A stretch of 64,000 nucleotides of DNA from Ctena decussata. Taxonomy: Eukaryota; Mollusca; Bivalvia; Lucinida; Lucinidae. A model generated the notes under the pieces. It was given only the letters and a program-made list of their open reading frames with translations, ran no database searches and was not told the origin of the DNA. The DNA lies in contig OZ022501.1 in assembly GCA_963989385.1 (NCBI GenBank), forward strand, positions 98,130,979 through 98,194,978, in the 5' to 3' direction. The position numbers were made by a program, and so were the translations under genes. Positions 21,545-33,700 of the stretch are shown piece by piece; position 1 is the stretch's first letter, and each line of letters opens with the position of its first letter.

Positions 21545-23394
21545 GCAAATTCAACTATTTTCGTTTTCGGCATTTTCAGTGTAGAATGTCTAAATGTCAT
21601 CATTTGTTAAGTCTGCCAACAAGGCATTTTATTTCTAATAATAAGTGGGCAGACAGATTTGCTTTTGGGAAAATATATTTATAATGTATAGAAAATTTCC
21701 TCTGAGCAATTACATTCCTCATAACATTTGGTATATTTATATTTTGTCAGCGTTTATTTCTAAACACTGAGAGTCTCAAGAGGATTTACCCATCTGTTGT
21801 TCTATCCTTTAACAAATACAATATCATTGTAAATACAAATAAAGGACCTCTGGTAGTATCTATGCAAATTTGCCAATTTTCAACAAATTTTGCAGCTTTC
21901 TCGGGGAACAAAGCTTGAAATATTTGACATTAATATGTAGACATATGCATATGCATTATACAGGAATTTTAACGGTGAATTTGAAAAATAATCATGCCTC
22001 CAGACTAACTTGAACAGATTTTATTACGGGGGGTGAAGGGGGTTAGTGAAATTTTCAACCTATGAAAATAAGTCCTTTTTTGTGCAATATATTGAAATTT
22101 TGTTTAACAAACATGCGTAAATTGATGCACACACTACAGGTTCTAATTGTTTGCAGTATTTTGAAATAATGACATTAACCTGTTTTTTTTAGATACAAAG
22201 GGTGTAATTACCCCACCCACTTTTCAGTTTTTCAGCGATAGAGTATCGTTCCCCTGAGACTCAAGTTGCCACTCATATATAATGTGTGTTATGATAGTAC
22301 ATGCATACATGCAAAGTGGCTAGCTGAGGCACAAGGGTGTGTATCTTTAAAAAAACTTTTCCTATTTCCGTTACTTTTAATTATAAAATCCGGCTTTTTT
22401 ACACCCAAAACTATGGGTGTCTATGTACTAAAACAATCAAAAAGTGAATTTAAAGCCAGTCGTGGGAAGTTGAGTGCAACAAATATCTAGAGAAACTCTT
22501 GGGTATAACAAAATTTTATTTTTGACTAATTTTATAGGCAAGTTACATTAAAACTGTCAGAGGTCCTTTTTGTCAACTGTTTGTCATTCGTTACCTTCAA
22601 AATCCATTTAAAAGTTAGACAGTAAAATTTGCAGTGGCTTAAGAATATATCTCTTTCAAAGACGTTAAAAAATATGTCCTTTAGAAAATATACACCGCGT
22701 ATGCAGAGTTGTCCAGAAATATTAAAGCTTTATATATTTTCTTATCAGAAGTTCTGTCTTTATGGTGGTTACCAAAATAAGACCTCACGAACAGAACTTT
22801 CTGAACATCCCTCGTATGTCGTGTGTTTACATGCTCATGGTCCTTTTCAGCTTATTGCATCAATAAACTTCTCTCTCCCTCTCCATGTTAATGACAAGCA
22901 AATTCTTTATATATGTCATTTCATTTAATCCCATGACTCGAGCAGTCGTAACCTAGAGAAAACTAAATATTGCTTGAAAGCCCTGACACGTTTGATAGAT
23001 TGTTTCCTTAGGAATTGCCAGAAGCCGTCGATGGAGATTCCGGCAGTGCCTGTTAACTGCGCTTTGATCTTGTGCTTAGCTGCTGCTCGTATGTCGATAA
23101 TTAGATGATCTATTCAGCGAGAATGCCATGAAAACAAGATAAGCCTGCGGTCTCTAGACTGACAGACATACACTAAAACATATAAAAACCCATTGTCTAA
23201 CCTGCCATGACTGACTTTTCAAATAGTTATGCCCAGTAAATGATAGCAACTCGCCGTGTTCCTCGGCAGTTGTTGACACCTTAGTCTTTTGCGCATCCCT
23301 GACTGTGTCAAGGCGGTGATTCTGCTGTGGTATATACCTGTTTGTTGTAATTCTTGCATTGTGATCATCTGATTAGCTACGACATTTTAATAGA
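21545..23394. other. Spacer without recognised gene
   Basis: AT-rich with several ORFs of up to about 100 codons (for example 22629-22928) that do not resemble known families. The right end (about 23290-23340) contains GTCAAGGCGGTGATTCTGCTGTGG, similar to sequence downstream of the Penelope-like remnant at 54592-55230. Confidence 0.35.
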
Positions 23395-23654
23395 ACGGCC
23401 GTGGTCGAGTGGTTAGAGCGACTCAGTTATGATGCAGAAGGTCGCCAGAAGGTCGCAGGTTCGAATCCCGGGATGGGCCATCCGGTGACTGGAAAACTCT
23501 CTCTGTCAGCTTACCTGTTTCGAATCAGGGAAGGATAAGGCTGCAAAAGGAGAGGAATAGGCTAAGCATTTTATATGCTTTGCCGACGATATATTGGGCC
23601 TCTAATCCCCGCTGCCCCTAAGGTAATTAGGCTATGGGAAACCCTTACCTTTTC
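23395..23654 (+). repeat. tRNA-derived SINE, family 1, copy b
   Basis: Better preserved than copy a: GGCCGTGGTCGAGTGGTTAG (box A region), AGGTCGCAGGTTCGAATCCC (box B), then the same body and an end near GGCTATGGGAAACCC. It could retain Pol III promoter activity, though the tRNA-like head is not a complete tRNA. Confidence 0.8.
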
Positions 23655-23727
23655 ATGACGTTTTGGGTTAACTGGTACATGTATGTTTATGAAACACTGC
23701 AAAACCTAGGGCGAGAGTAATGATTAC

Positions 23728-23832
23728 GTAAAATCGATTTAACCCCCCCCCCCCGGCCCGCCCGACGGACCTCCCCTGCCCCCATTAATTTATCACTGAC
23801 CGTTCCAAGGGAGTGTTCTACTGGTGTGGCAG
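23728..23832 (+). repeat. Retroelement 3'-region fragment
   Basis: Shares GTAAAATCGATTTAA, a C-run and ACTGACCGTTCCAAGG with 54896-54964, which follows the Penelope-like RT remnant. Probably a second, coding-less copy of that element's 3' region. Confidence 0.45.
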
Positions 23833-24317
23833 ACGGCAACATTGTGGTTTATTGCCGTTATACGAGTGTTATTGTCATCGTTTGACGTCTTTCTGTTAGT
23901 CTTTGGCATTTTGTACATTGTTTTAGAATAATCTCTCTGCCACCTGCCAGGTGAAAGCTGACATCCTGGCTTCTCGTTGGTCTTGTTTTGCTTTGTGTAC
24001 CTGCTTTATTTCCCCTTTCCCATTTGGGGTTTATGGTAGGATGTGTTCAGCTATTGTGTCGGTTTCTGTTCATGAATCCCAGCGGGCACATGTGGTCGAA
24101 ATGACGTCATACTGACGTCGATACGACGTCATAACATAGCATCGACATCATAACTAGGTTACGACGTCATGTGTCTGCTGGATTGCCTTTTGATCTTTTT
24201 TACACTAGGAACTGGGTTTCTGTTACAATTTCCCGTTTGGTATCGCAAGGTGTAAATACTTTATTTAAAGAGGGAATAGCCAATCTTCCCTGAGGCCCTT
24301 TGGACTTTTGAGTCAAG
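23833..24317. repeat. Spacer containing TGACGTCA-rich palindrome (copy 2)
   Basis: Positions 24094-24183 hold repeated GACGTCA/TGACGTC motifs bounded by CAGCGGGCACATG and CATGTGTCTGCTGG. This is the same family as 1958-2041. The remainder shows no gene. Confidence 0.5.
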
Positions 24318-24440
24318 GGTATTTGATTGTTTATGCGAATGTTACAGTTCATAAAGATACCCAGAAAAGGCCAGAGTCATAATGCACAACCAAAAATATG
24401 ATAGAAAAACAGTCATAAACACACTGTCTGATGGTTTAAA

Positions 24441-24674
24441 TGAGCCACGACATGACAAAACCAACAAAGTGGAATGAATCTGCGTCAGGCGAAGACTCAG
24501 ATCAGTCTGGGCAGCCGCCCAGTGTTAGCAGAGTCTTTGCTGCCAGTATGGAGGCAGCTTGACACGTAGCTACCCTTTAAGCGCACAGCGAAGACTCTGA
24601 TGCCCAGGCTGATCTGAGTCTTCGCTGGGCGCACATACCACTTTGCACGGTTGGTTTTGTCGTGTAGCGGCTCA
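24441..24674. mobile_element. MITE-A copy 3 (in unit A)
   Basis: Same ends as the family (TGAGCCACGACATGACAAAA). It occupies the equivalent position to copy 4 in unit B, so this insertion predates the A/B duplication. Confidence 0.8.
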
Positions 24675-25431
24675 AATATTATAGAAACTATACCATTGCA
24701 TAGATCGCTTTTCTAAGTAAACAAGATTCTCCAATACTGCTCTCTAAAATTTCTCTTTCATCATTATTTTGTTGCGTGCCATATGATAAAAGCGGCTGGA
24801 GACTTTTTATATTTCGTATTTTTTATATCTTACGTATTTACCAGTGTCACCAGATTAAATGCACTACCGCATGTACAAATACTGAAAACTCTGTTCAGTA
24901 TGCGCATCCGGACAGTCTACTCAGAGGACATTCGGTGATTCTGATAACATTAAAAGACGCCATATGCGCGAATGTACATGCAGTTAATTTGAGTCTTGAC
25001 TGCTACAAATATGCCATAACTCACCTTTACCTCTAAGCATGACTCTTTCCAACAAATATCCCCTGATTTTTTTGTGGCAGCAACTTACCTATCGATTCTA
25101 GTTATAATAGATATACCGTGTCTCCTTTTTGGATCGTAAACGTGATTTTAAACGTCACACTCTTTATGTCATTATTTTTTCTTAGCCAATGGTTCGGCAC
25201 AAAGAGCTTATAAGAGAAATTATTTGCTCCTGTTCGGCATTAATATTGGCTCTTTATTTATTCATTCAGTACTACGGTTTCTAACTGCATAAAGGTATGC
25301 CTCACCTTTGCTGCAAGAAAAATTTACGTGCCTTTATTTTCACACTTCTCGGTATGATTATGCGATGTAAAACCAGGAAAAGAAGTGCCAAAAGGCAGTG
25401 ATCAGGAACTGATACAATCAAAGTCTACATC

Positions 25432-26205
25432 TCACCTACGACACCAAAAGGGAACCAATAACAGGGCACCAAAAGGAAAACAGTAGCACGACACCAAAAG
25501 GAAAACAATTACACGACACCAAAAGGACAAGAAAAGGGAAACAGTAACATGCCACCAAAAGGGAAACATTAACACGACACCAAAAGGTAAACAGTACGAC
25601 GCCACCAAAAGGGAAAAAGTAACACGACACCAAAGGGTAAACAGTAAGACGCCACCAAAGGGTAAACGGTAAGACGCCACTAAAAGGGAAAAAGTAGCAC
25701 GACACCAAAAGATAAACAGTAATACGACACCAAAAGGGAAACAGTGAGACGACACTAAAAGGACATGAAAAGGGAAACAGTAGCATGACACCTAAAGGTA
25801 AACAGTAATACGGCACCAAAAGGGAAATAGGAACACGACACCAAAAGGAAAACAGTAACACGACACCAAAAGGGAAACAGTAACACGACGCCAAAAGGGA
25901 AACAGTAACACGACATCAAAAGGTAAACAGAAAGACGACACCAAAAGGAAAACAGTAACACGACACCAAATGGTCACGAAAAAGGAAACAGTAAAACGAC
26001 ACCAAAAGGGAAAAGGTAACACGACACCAGAAGGAAAACAGTTACTCAACACCAAAAGGAAAACTGTAACACGACACCCAAAGGTAAACAGTAAGATGTC
26101 ACCAAAAGGTAAACAGTAAGACGCCAGCAAAAGGGAAACAGTAACACGACACCAAAAGGGAAACAGTAACACGACGTTAAAAGGGAAACAGTAACATGAA
26201 GTAAC
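25432..26205 (-). repeat. 25-bp minisatellite, about 30 units
   Basis: Units of the form CACGACACCAAAAGGGAAACAGTAA repeat across about 775 bases with substitutions and a few indels. Overlapping minus-strand ORFs of 68-152 codons (Cys/Phe/Pro-rich repeats) arise from the array and are not convincing genes. Unit B retains only a vestige (29415-29480). Confidence 0.95.
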
Positions 26206-26275
26206 AAAACAGATAGTAAGACCGGTTTTGACGATTAAAAAAACCTTCAAAATTATTGGCTCTTACGCCCATGTT

Positions 26276-26612
26276 CACAGGGTATAATCGATTCCGCTAA
26301 TTTTCGCTTCCTGCAGAGACTGTACATCATATTTGGCTTCCGCCGAGACTGTCCGCGAACTCTTGCTTCCTGCCGAGACTTCTGTACATGATAAATGGCT
26401 TCCTGCAGAGACTGTCCGCGTGATTCTGCTTCCTGCCGAGGCTCTCGGCAGGAAGCAGAGTCACGCGGACCGGCAGTCTCGGCAGGAAGCCATTATTCGA
26501 GGACGGTTGTCTCTGCAGGAAGCAAGAGTTCGCGGACAGTCTTGGCCGAAGCCAAATATGACGGACAGTTTCTGCAGGAAGCGAAACTTGGCGGAATCGA
26601 TTATACCCTGTG
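26276..26612. mobile_element. CAC-ended non-autonomous DNA transposon, copy 2
   Basis: 337 bp, ends CACAGGGTATAATCGATT and the inverted copy. It has a perfect 5-bp direct flank, ATGTT (26271-26275 and 26613-26617). Unit B lacks this insertion at the equivalent place near 29560, so it postdates the duplication. The interior repeats CTTCCTGC(A/C)GAGACTGT and complements. ORFs inside reflect the palindrome. Confidence 0.8.
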
Positions 26613-26814
26613 ATGTTGCACTTCAGTCTCTTTTTGCGTGATTGCCATTTTTTCCGTCTGTTAGTACATCCTTGTGCATCCGCGGGGATTAATTACAAGC
26701 TTCAGTTTCAAGCGCAAAATACCCAAAAAATACAGACGACAAAATGTATGTCTGCAAAATTTAAAAAACTATTCATCCAAGCTGTATCATATTGAGATTT
26801 CAAAGAATAGAGGG

Positions 26815-26864
26815 CAAACAGTGTAGATTCAGATGAGGCGGCTTATCTGTATCTTTGCTGTTTG
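26815..26864. repeat. Hairpin module H6, shortened
   Basis: CAAACAGTGTAGATTCAGAT ... CTTTGCTGTTTG with part of one inner arm deleted. Confidence 0.6.
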
Positions 26865-27071
26865 CAATTTCACTTATTTTCATTTTTTGCGCTTTATTTG
26901 TCAGTGGTTGGTTCCTGCAGCACGCATGCACAGCCTGGTCGCAATCGTGGCTGTCGACACATGCCAGAAGGCATCTTTACTTTCCTGGAATCCATTTAAT
27001 TGTTGAAGCTTCAAAACATAAATCAAGTTACCATAAAAAATTGAAAGTATTGAGACATATATACGTCTGAA

Positions 27072-27132
27072 CAAACAGTGCAGACCCAGACGGCTCCTGG
27101 AAGAGCAGTCTGATCAGCGTCTTCACTGTTTG
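27072..27132. repeat. Hairpin module H7
   Basis: CAAACAGTGCAGACCCAGAC ... GTCTTCACTGTTTG. Degenerate relatives lie at about 27380-27431 and 27673-27720, so unit A contains several in tandem order. Confidence 0.65.
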
Positions 27133-27297
27133 CTATTCTATCTGCATCTTTCGGCCGTATTGCAAACTGTTTCTTTTTTAGGACAACTATCGTAAATATT
27201 TTAGGTGTCCCAATTTTTAGATTTCTTACGGAAATTACCTGATCGACTGATGTCTTTGAAAATGTACTGACATGATCTTGGTGGGAAATTAAGCTAT

Positions 27298-27306
27298 TGA
27301 TTTTAG
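27298..27306 (+). other. Paralogous empty target site for FB1
   Basis: Unit A reads CTATTGATTTTAGGTATATT uninterrupted. In unit B the same TGATTTTAG is duplicated on either side of the 16.8-kb FB1 element. Confidence 0.9.
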
Positions 27307-27467
27307 GTATATTCTTACTGCGACAAATTTCCCAAAACATTGAAATTCCAAGTTGTGACAAAAATGCCAATGAACACCGGTATACAGACCTAGATCAGAC
27401 TGCTCTAGATCACGCTCTACACTGTTTGCAATTCCAACAAGTATTTTCATAAAAAAAATCAACAAAT

Positions 27468-27468
27468 G

Positions 27469-27499
<31 letters not shown>

Positions 27500-27501
27500 A
27501 A
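27468..27501. repeat. AAAT microsatellite
   Basis: About eight AAAT units. Confidence 0.95.
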
Positions 27502-27735
27502 GTAAATTCGTTCGGAATTGTAGAAGAATTACCGTATTAAAATCAGCTGAAAATCAACTGATTTTATTAGTGATGCAGACAAAATAGTAGTTATCGATCT
27601 CAATAATTCTGAGGAACGTGGCAGTAAAATATAAATACCTTGTACAGTATATTTTTATCGTAAAATCTGAGCAAACAGTGCAGACCGAGACCAGACTGAG
27701 GAGCAGACAGATCAGGTTCTATTTCAGTTTCATTT

Positions 27736-28317
27736 GATTGTTGACCTATAAACCGTGTCGTGATGTATCTATATTTCGGTGCAAATCGCTTTTTGCCAAA
27801 GAACATTTCGCCTGTCATGTGGCTCGTGTAAAATATAAAACCAAAAAGATAACTTGACACAGATATCGAAGGCGAAATTAAGTAATTGGTGCTGGCTTAG
27901 TTGTTGGTGTTGTCTTGGAACTGCGACACTTTTAAGGTTTTATGTGGGGATCCCCATTGTTATGTGCCACACGGACAGCTCCTAATAAAAATTCAACAGC
28001 ATTCCTCAACATCAATAACAAATATGCATATCAAAATGCGCATCCGTACAATCTGATCACTCATACGATATCATACATGTACCTGACTCATATATATTAC
28101 AATACTCACTTGTATTTAATCTAAGCTGATTATTTTTTTTAAAAGATATTGCTTGTTACACTTCTTTTCAACACTTAACTCATATTCCAACGAAGGTCAA
28201 ATGTATTATAATTATTAAAGAAGACATAGAAATGGTTCCTCCGTAAGTAATAGCCCCAGTAGGCGAATGACGTCAACATGACGTCGTACTGAACCAACAT
28301 GTATGGAATTTTAATGG
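27736..28317. other. Spacer between units A and B
   Basis: No gene or repeat family recognised; a few ORFs under 90 codons without resemblance. Confidence 0.4.
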
Positions 28318-28460
28318 TATTCGATTCTTTATGTGAATAAATAAATGGTGAATACGTACGTAAACAGGGTAAATATACCCAGGCATGGCCAAAGTCACAA
28401 TGCACAACCAAACAAGACGATAGAAAAAACAATCATAAACACACTGTCTGAAAGTATAAA

Positions 28461-28700
28461 TGAGCTACGACATGACAAAACCAACAAAGTGGAATGTGCG
28501 CCAGGCGAAGACTCAGATCAGCCTGGGCAGCCGCCCAGTGTGAGCAGGGTCTTCGCTGTCAGCATGGAGGTAGCATAGACCCGTAGCTATCCTTTAAGCG
28601 CACAGCGAAGACTTTGATCAGACTGGGCGGATGCCCAGGCTGATCTGAGTTTTCGCTGGGCGCATATACCATTTTGTTGGTTTGGTCATGTAGCGGCTCA
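28461..28700. mobile_element. MITE-A copy 4 (in unit B)
   Basis: Equivalent in position to copy 3 in unit A; 240 bp, ends TGAGCTACGACATGACAAAA and TAGCGGCTCA. Confidence 0.8.
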
Positions 28701-29596
28701 AATATCAATTATACCATTGCATAGGTCTTTTTTTCTAAGTAAACCAGCTTCTCCAATACTGCTCTCTGAATTTTCTCTTTCGTCATTATTTTGTTGCGTG
28801 CAATGTGATAAAAGCGGCTGGAGACTTTCTATATTACGTATTTTATATATCTTACGTATTCAGCAGTGTCATGAGATGAGCGAATAACTGCCCAACATCA
28901 TGTACAGATTCTGAAAACTCTGTTCAGTATGCTCATCCGGATAGTCTGTTCACAGAATAACCGATTTGATTAGACAATCGGTTGATTCTGATGACATTAG
29001 AAGACGTCATTCGCGAAAAATTCCATTTCATTTGAGTCTTGACTGCTATAATATGCCATAACTCACCTTTACCACTAAGTATGGCTCTTACATCTTTCCA
29101 ACAAATACCTCCTGATTTTTTGTGGCAGCAACTTACCTATCGATTCTAGTTATAATAGATATACTGTGTCTTCTTGTTGGATTGTAAACGTGATTTTTAA
29201 CGTCACACACTTTGTGTCGTTACTTTTTCGTAGCCAATGGTTCGGCATTCATTGGTCATTTAGTTCTTCAGTATGCCAATTTTTGTGCTAGAATTTTTTG
29301 GTGTCTTTGGTTTCACACTTTTCGGTATGGTTAGTCAATGTCAGCGCTAAACCAAAACAGGAAAAGTAGGTTACATGGCAATAATCAGGAACTGATAAAA
29401 GTCCACATCCCACTCACGATACCAAAAGGAAACAGTAACGCGACACCAAAAAGACACGAAAAGGGAAACAGTAACATGAACAGAAGTAACAACGCAGGTA
29501 GTAAGACCGGTTTTGACGAGTAAAAAACAAATTAAATTGCTTCTTAAGCCCATTTAGCGCTTCAGAGACAAAATACGCCTCCGTTTGCATGGTTGT

Positions 29597-29953
29597 CATA
29601 GAGGATCTTACATGAGTGCTCATGTATAATTGAATTTGTTAAACGAGTTAGGGAAAAAGATAAGATGCGAGGCTTTGCCGAGCATCTCATCGATTTTCCC
29701 GAACGAGTTTAATAAATTCAATAATACAGGAGCACGAATGCAAGATTCTATTTATCATATGACACTAAAATCGCATTTTATTAGCCAAATTTAAACAAAA
29801 ACGTCACGATTTCGCCATTACAAAACGAAACGTTTTTATGGACGTCAACGTATAACGTTACGACGTAATTTGCATATTTTAAAATCCACTGGTGGATTAT
29901 TGTTTTTAATGCATGGCTTTATTACACTCTCAGATGCGACGTCATATGATAAA
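29597..29953. mobile_element. MITE-C copy 2 (unit B only)
   Basis: About 357 bp, closely matching 10355-10706 through the same internal palindrome and the GACGTCATATGATAAAA end. It is absent from unit A and so inserted after the duplication. Confidence 0.75.
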
Positions 29954-30571
29954 ATTTTATCATCTGTCAGTACATCCCCGAGCACCCGCAGGGATTGATT
30001 TTACATTTAAAGCGCAAAAAAGCAGATGACAAAATTTACCACTGCAAAATTTCAAAAGTTGTTTATCCAAGCTATATCATATTGAGAATTTAAGTGGTAA
30101 TTACGAGCATATACATCCCTGTTGTCAGTAGACTCCTCATGAAAAGAGGGAAATTCTGATCAGAGGGCACGAATGCACAGGCTGGTCGGAATTTTGGTTG
30201 TTTTCAATACCAGAGGACATCACTGATTTCCTGGAATCCATTTAATTGTAGAAGCTTCAAAAAACACAAATCAATTTACCGTAAAACATAAACATTGGGT
30301 CAGATATCAGTACGGACTCAGAAGGAGCAATCTAATCAGGGTCTACACCGTATTGTCATTCCATCTGCATCTTTCAGACGTTATGCTGCATTTTAAAACT
30401 AAACCGTTTCATTTTTTTTAAGACAATCATGGTGATTATTTCAGGTGTCATAATTTTTGAAATTTTATGGTAATTACCTGATCAACTGATGTCTTTGAAA
30501 CTGTACTGACATGATCTTGATGGGAAATTAAACTATTGATTTTAGAGGAAGGTGAAGTTAGTTTGTTTTTC

Positions 30572-30714
30572 GTTTTTCGCTTTTCGTTTTTCGCTTTTCG
30601 TTTTTCGCTTTTCGTTTTTCGATGTTCGCTTTTCGTTTTTGGCTTTTCGTTTTTCGCTTTTCGTTTTTCGATTTTCGCTTTTCGTTTTTCGCTTTTCGTT
30701 TTTCGTTTTTCGAC
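30572..30714 (+). repeat. FB1 left subterminal 14-bp repeat
   Basis: Repeats of CGTTTTTCGCTTTT with local variants (CGATGTTCG, GGCTTTTCG). The mirror copy is at 47158-47309. Phe/Arg-rich ORFs on both strands are by-products. Confidence 0.95.
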
Positions 30715-33700
30715 TTTCAACTCCTATTTTATCATTCGCACTGAAGCCGAATATCGAATTTTGACATTCGAAATCCTATTTTGACTTTCGAACTTAGGCC
30801 GAATGTGGTATTTTGACATTCGAAATCCTATTTTGACATTCGCACTGAAGCTGAATATCGAATTTTGAATTTCGAAATCCTATTTTGACATTCGCACTGA
30901 AGCCGAATATCGAAGTTTGACTTTCGAAATAGTAGTTTGACATTCGAATTCAGGCCAATTATGACATTTTGACATTCGAAATCGTATTTTGACATTCGAA
31001 TTCAGGCCGAATATGATATTTTGACATTCGAAATCCTATTTTGACATTCACACTGAAGCCGAATATCGAATTTTGAACTTCGAAATCCTATTTTGACAAT
31101 CGAACTTAGGCCGAATATGGTATTTTGATATTCGAAATACTATTTTGACATTCGCACTGAAGCCGAATATCGAATTTTGACATTCGAAATCCTATTTTGA
31201 CATTCGATCTTTAGCCGAATATGGTATTTTGAAATACGAAATCATATTACAACAGTCGCTCTGAAGCCGAATATCGAATTTTGACATTCGAAATCATATT
31301 TTGACATTCGAACTTAGGCCGAATATGGTAAGTTGATATTCGAAATACTATTTTGACATTCGCACTGAAGCCGAATATCGAATTTTGACATTCGAAATCC
31401 TATTTTGACATTCGAATTCAGGACGAATAAGATATTTTGACATTCGAAATCCTATTTTGAAATTCGCACTGAATTCGAATATTGAATTATGACTTTCGAA
31501 ATCCTATTTTGACATTCGAATTCAGGCCTATTATGCTATTTTGAAAATCGAAATCCTATTTCGACATTCGCTCTAAAGCCGAATATCGAATTTTGACATT
31601 CGAAATCCTATTTTGACATTCGAACTAAGGCCGAATATGGTATTTTGTTATTCGAAATCCTATTTTGACATTCGCACTGAAGCCGAATATCGAATTTTGA
31701 ACTTCGAAATCCTATTTTGACTTTCGAATTTAGGCCGATTATGATATTTTGACATTCGAAATCCTATTTTGACATTTGCACTGAAGCCGAATATCGAATT
31801 TTGACTTTCGAAATCCTATTTTGACATTCGAATTCAGGCCGAATATGTTATTTTGACATTTGAAATCCTATTTTGACATTCGCACTGAAGCCGAATATCG
31901 AATTTAAACATTCGAAATCCTATTTTGACATTCGATCTTTCGCCGAATATGGCATTTTGACATTCGAAATCCTATTTTGACATTCGCATTGAAGCCGAAT
32001 ATCGAATTTTGTCTTTCGAAATCCTATTTTGACATTCGAATTCAGGAGGAATAAGATATTTTGACATTTGAAATCCTATTTTACATTCGCACTGAATTCG
32101 AATATTGAATTATGACTTTCGAAATCCTATTTTGACATTCGAATTCAGGCCTATTATGATATTGTGATAATCGAAATCCTATTACAACAGTCGCTCTGAA
32201 GCCGAATATCGAATTTTGACATTCGAAATCATATTTTGACTTTCGAACTTAGGCCGAATATGGTAAGTTGATATTCGAAATACTATTTTGACATTCGCAC
32301 TGAAGCCGAATATCGAATTTTGACATTCGAAATCCCATTTTGACATTCGCATTGAAGCCGAATATCGAATTTTGACTTTCGAAATCCTATTTTGACATTC
32401 GAATTCAGGACGAATAAGATATTTTGACATTCGAAATCCTATTTTGACATTTGCACAGAATTCGAATATTGAATTATGACTTTCGAAATCCTATTTGACA
32501 TTCGATCTTTCGCCGAATATATTATTTTGACATTCGAAATCCTATTTTGACATTCGCACTGAAGCCGAATATTGAATTTTGACTTCCGAAATCCTATTTT
32601 GACATTCGAATTTAGGCCGAATATGATATTTTGACATTCGAAATCCTATTTTGACATTCGCACTGAAGCCGAATATCGAATTTTGACTTTCGAAATCCTA
32701 TATTGACATTCGAATTCAGGCCGAATATGTTATTTTGACATTCGAAATCCTATTTTGACATTCGCACTGAAGCCGAATATTGAATTTTATCATTCGAAAT
32801 CCTATTTTGCCTTTCTAATTTAGGCCGAAAATGATATTTTGACATTCGAACTCCTATTTTGACACTCGCACTGAAGCCGGATATTGAATTTTGACCTTCG
32901 AAATCCTATCTTGACATTCGAATTCAGGCCAATTTGATATTTGGAAAATCGAAATCCTATTTTGACATTCGCTCTGAAGCTGAATATCGAATTTTGACAT
33001 TCGAAATCCTAGTTTGACATTCGCACTGAAGCCGAATATCGTATTTTGACTTTCGAGGTCCTATTTTGACATTCGAATTCAGGCCTATTATCATGTTTTG
33101 ACATTCGAAATCCTATTTTGACATTCGATCTTTCGACGAATATCGAATTTTAACATTCGAAATCCTATTTTGACATTCGATCTTTCGCCGAATATGGTAT
33201 TTTAATATTCGAAATCCTATTTTGACATTCGCACTGATCCCGAATATCGTATTTTGACTTTGGAAATCCTATTTTGACCTTCGAATTCAGGACGAATATG
33301 ATATTTTGACATTCGAAATCCTATTTTGACATTCGCACTGAAGCCAAATATTGAATTTTGACTTTCGAAATGCTATTTTGACAATCGAATTGAGGACTTT
33401 TAAGATATTTTGATAATCGAAATCCTATTTCGACATTCGCTCTGAAGCCGAATATCGAATTTTGACATTCGAAATCATATTTTAACATTCGAACTTAGGC
33501 CGAATATGATATTTTGACATTCGAAATCCTATTTTGACATTTGCACTGAAGCCGAATATCGAATTTTGACTTTTGAAATTCTATTTTGACATTCGAATTC
33601 AGGCCGAATATGGTATTTTGATATTCGAAGTCCTATTTTATCATTCGCACTGAAGCTGAAAATCGCATTTTGACATTCGAAATCATATTTTGACATTCGA

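Larger units (their letters stand above)
24318..27735 (+). repeat. Segmental duplicate, unit A
   Basis: Unit A aligns by eye with unit B (28318-30545 continuing at 47336-47838). Anchors in the same order are ATGCACAACCAAA, ACACACTGTCTGA, the MITE-A copy, TACCATTGCATAG, CTCCAATACTGCTCTCT, AAAAGCGGCTGGAGACTTT, AGTAAGACCGGTTTTGACGA, CAAGCT(G/A)TATCATATTGAGA, CTGATGTCTTTGAAA, ATTGATTTTAGGTATATTC and AATCAACTGATTTTATTAG. Divergence is substantial, so the duplication is not recent. Unit A alone carries a large 25-bp minisatellite and the CAC-ended element. Confidence 0.85.
28318..30545 (+). repeat. Segmental duplicate, unit B, left part
   Basis: Homologous to unit A up to the TGATTTTAG target at 30537-30545, where FB1 interrupts it. 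Homology resumes at 47336. Unit B carries MITE-A copy 4, a vestigial minisatellite (CACGATACCAAAAGGAAACA at about 29414), and MITE-C copy 2, which unit A lacks. Confidence 0.85.

Noticed and set aside
25432..26250. Several overlapping minus-strand ORFs of 68-152 codons
   Set aside because: They are translations of a 25-bp minisatellite in all frames; no start context, splice sites or family resemblance.
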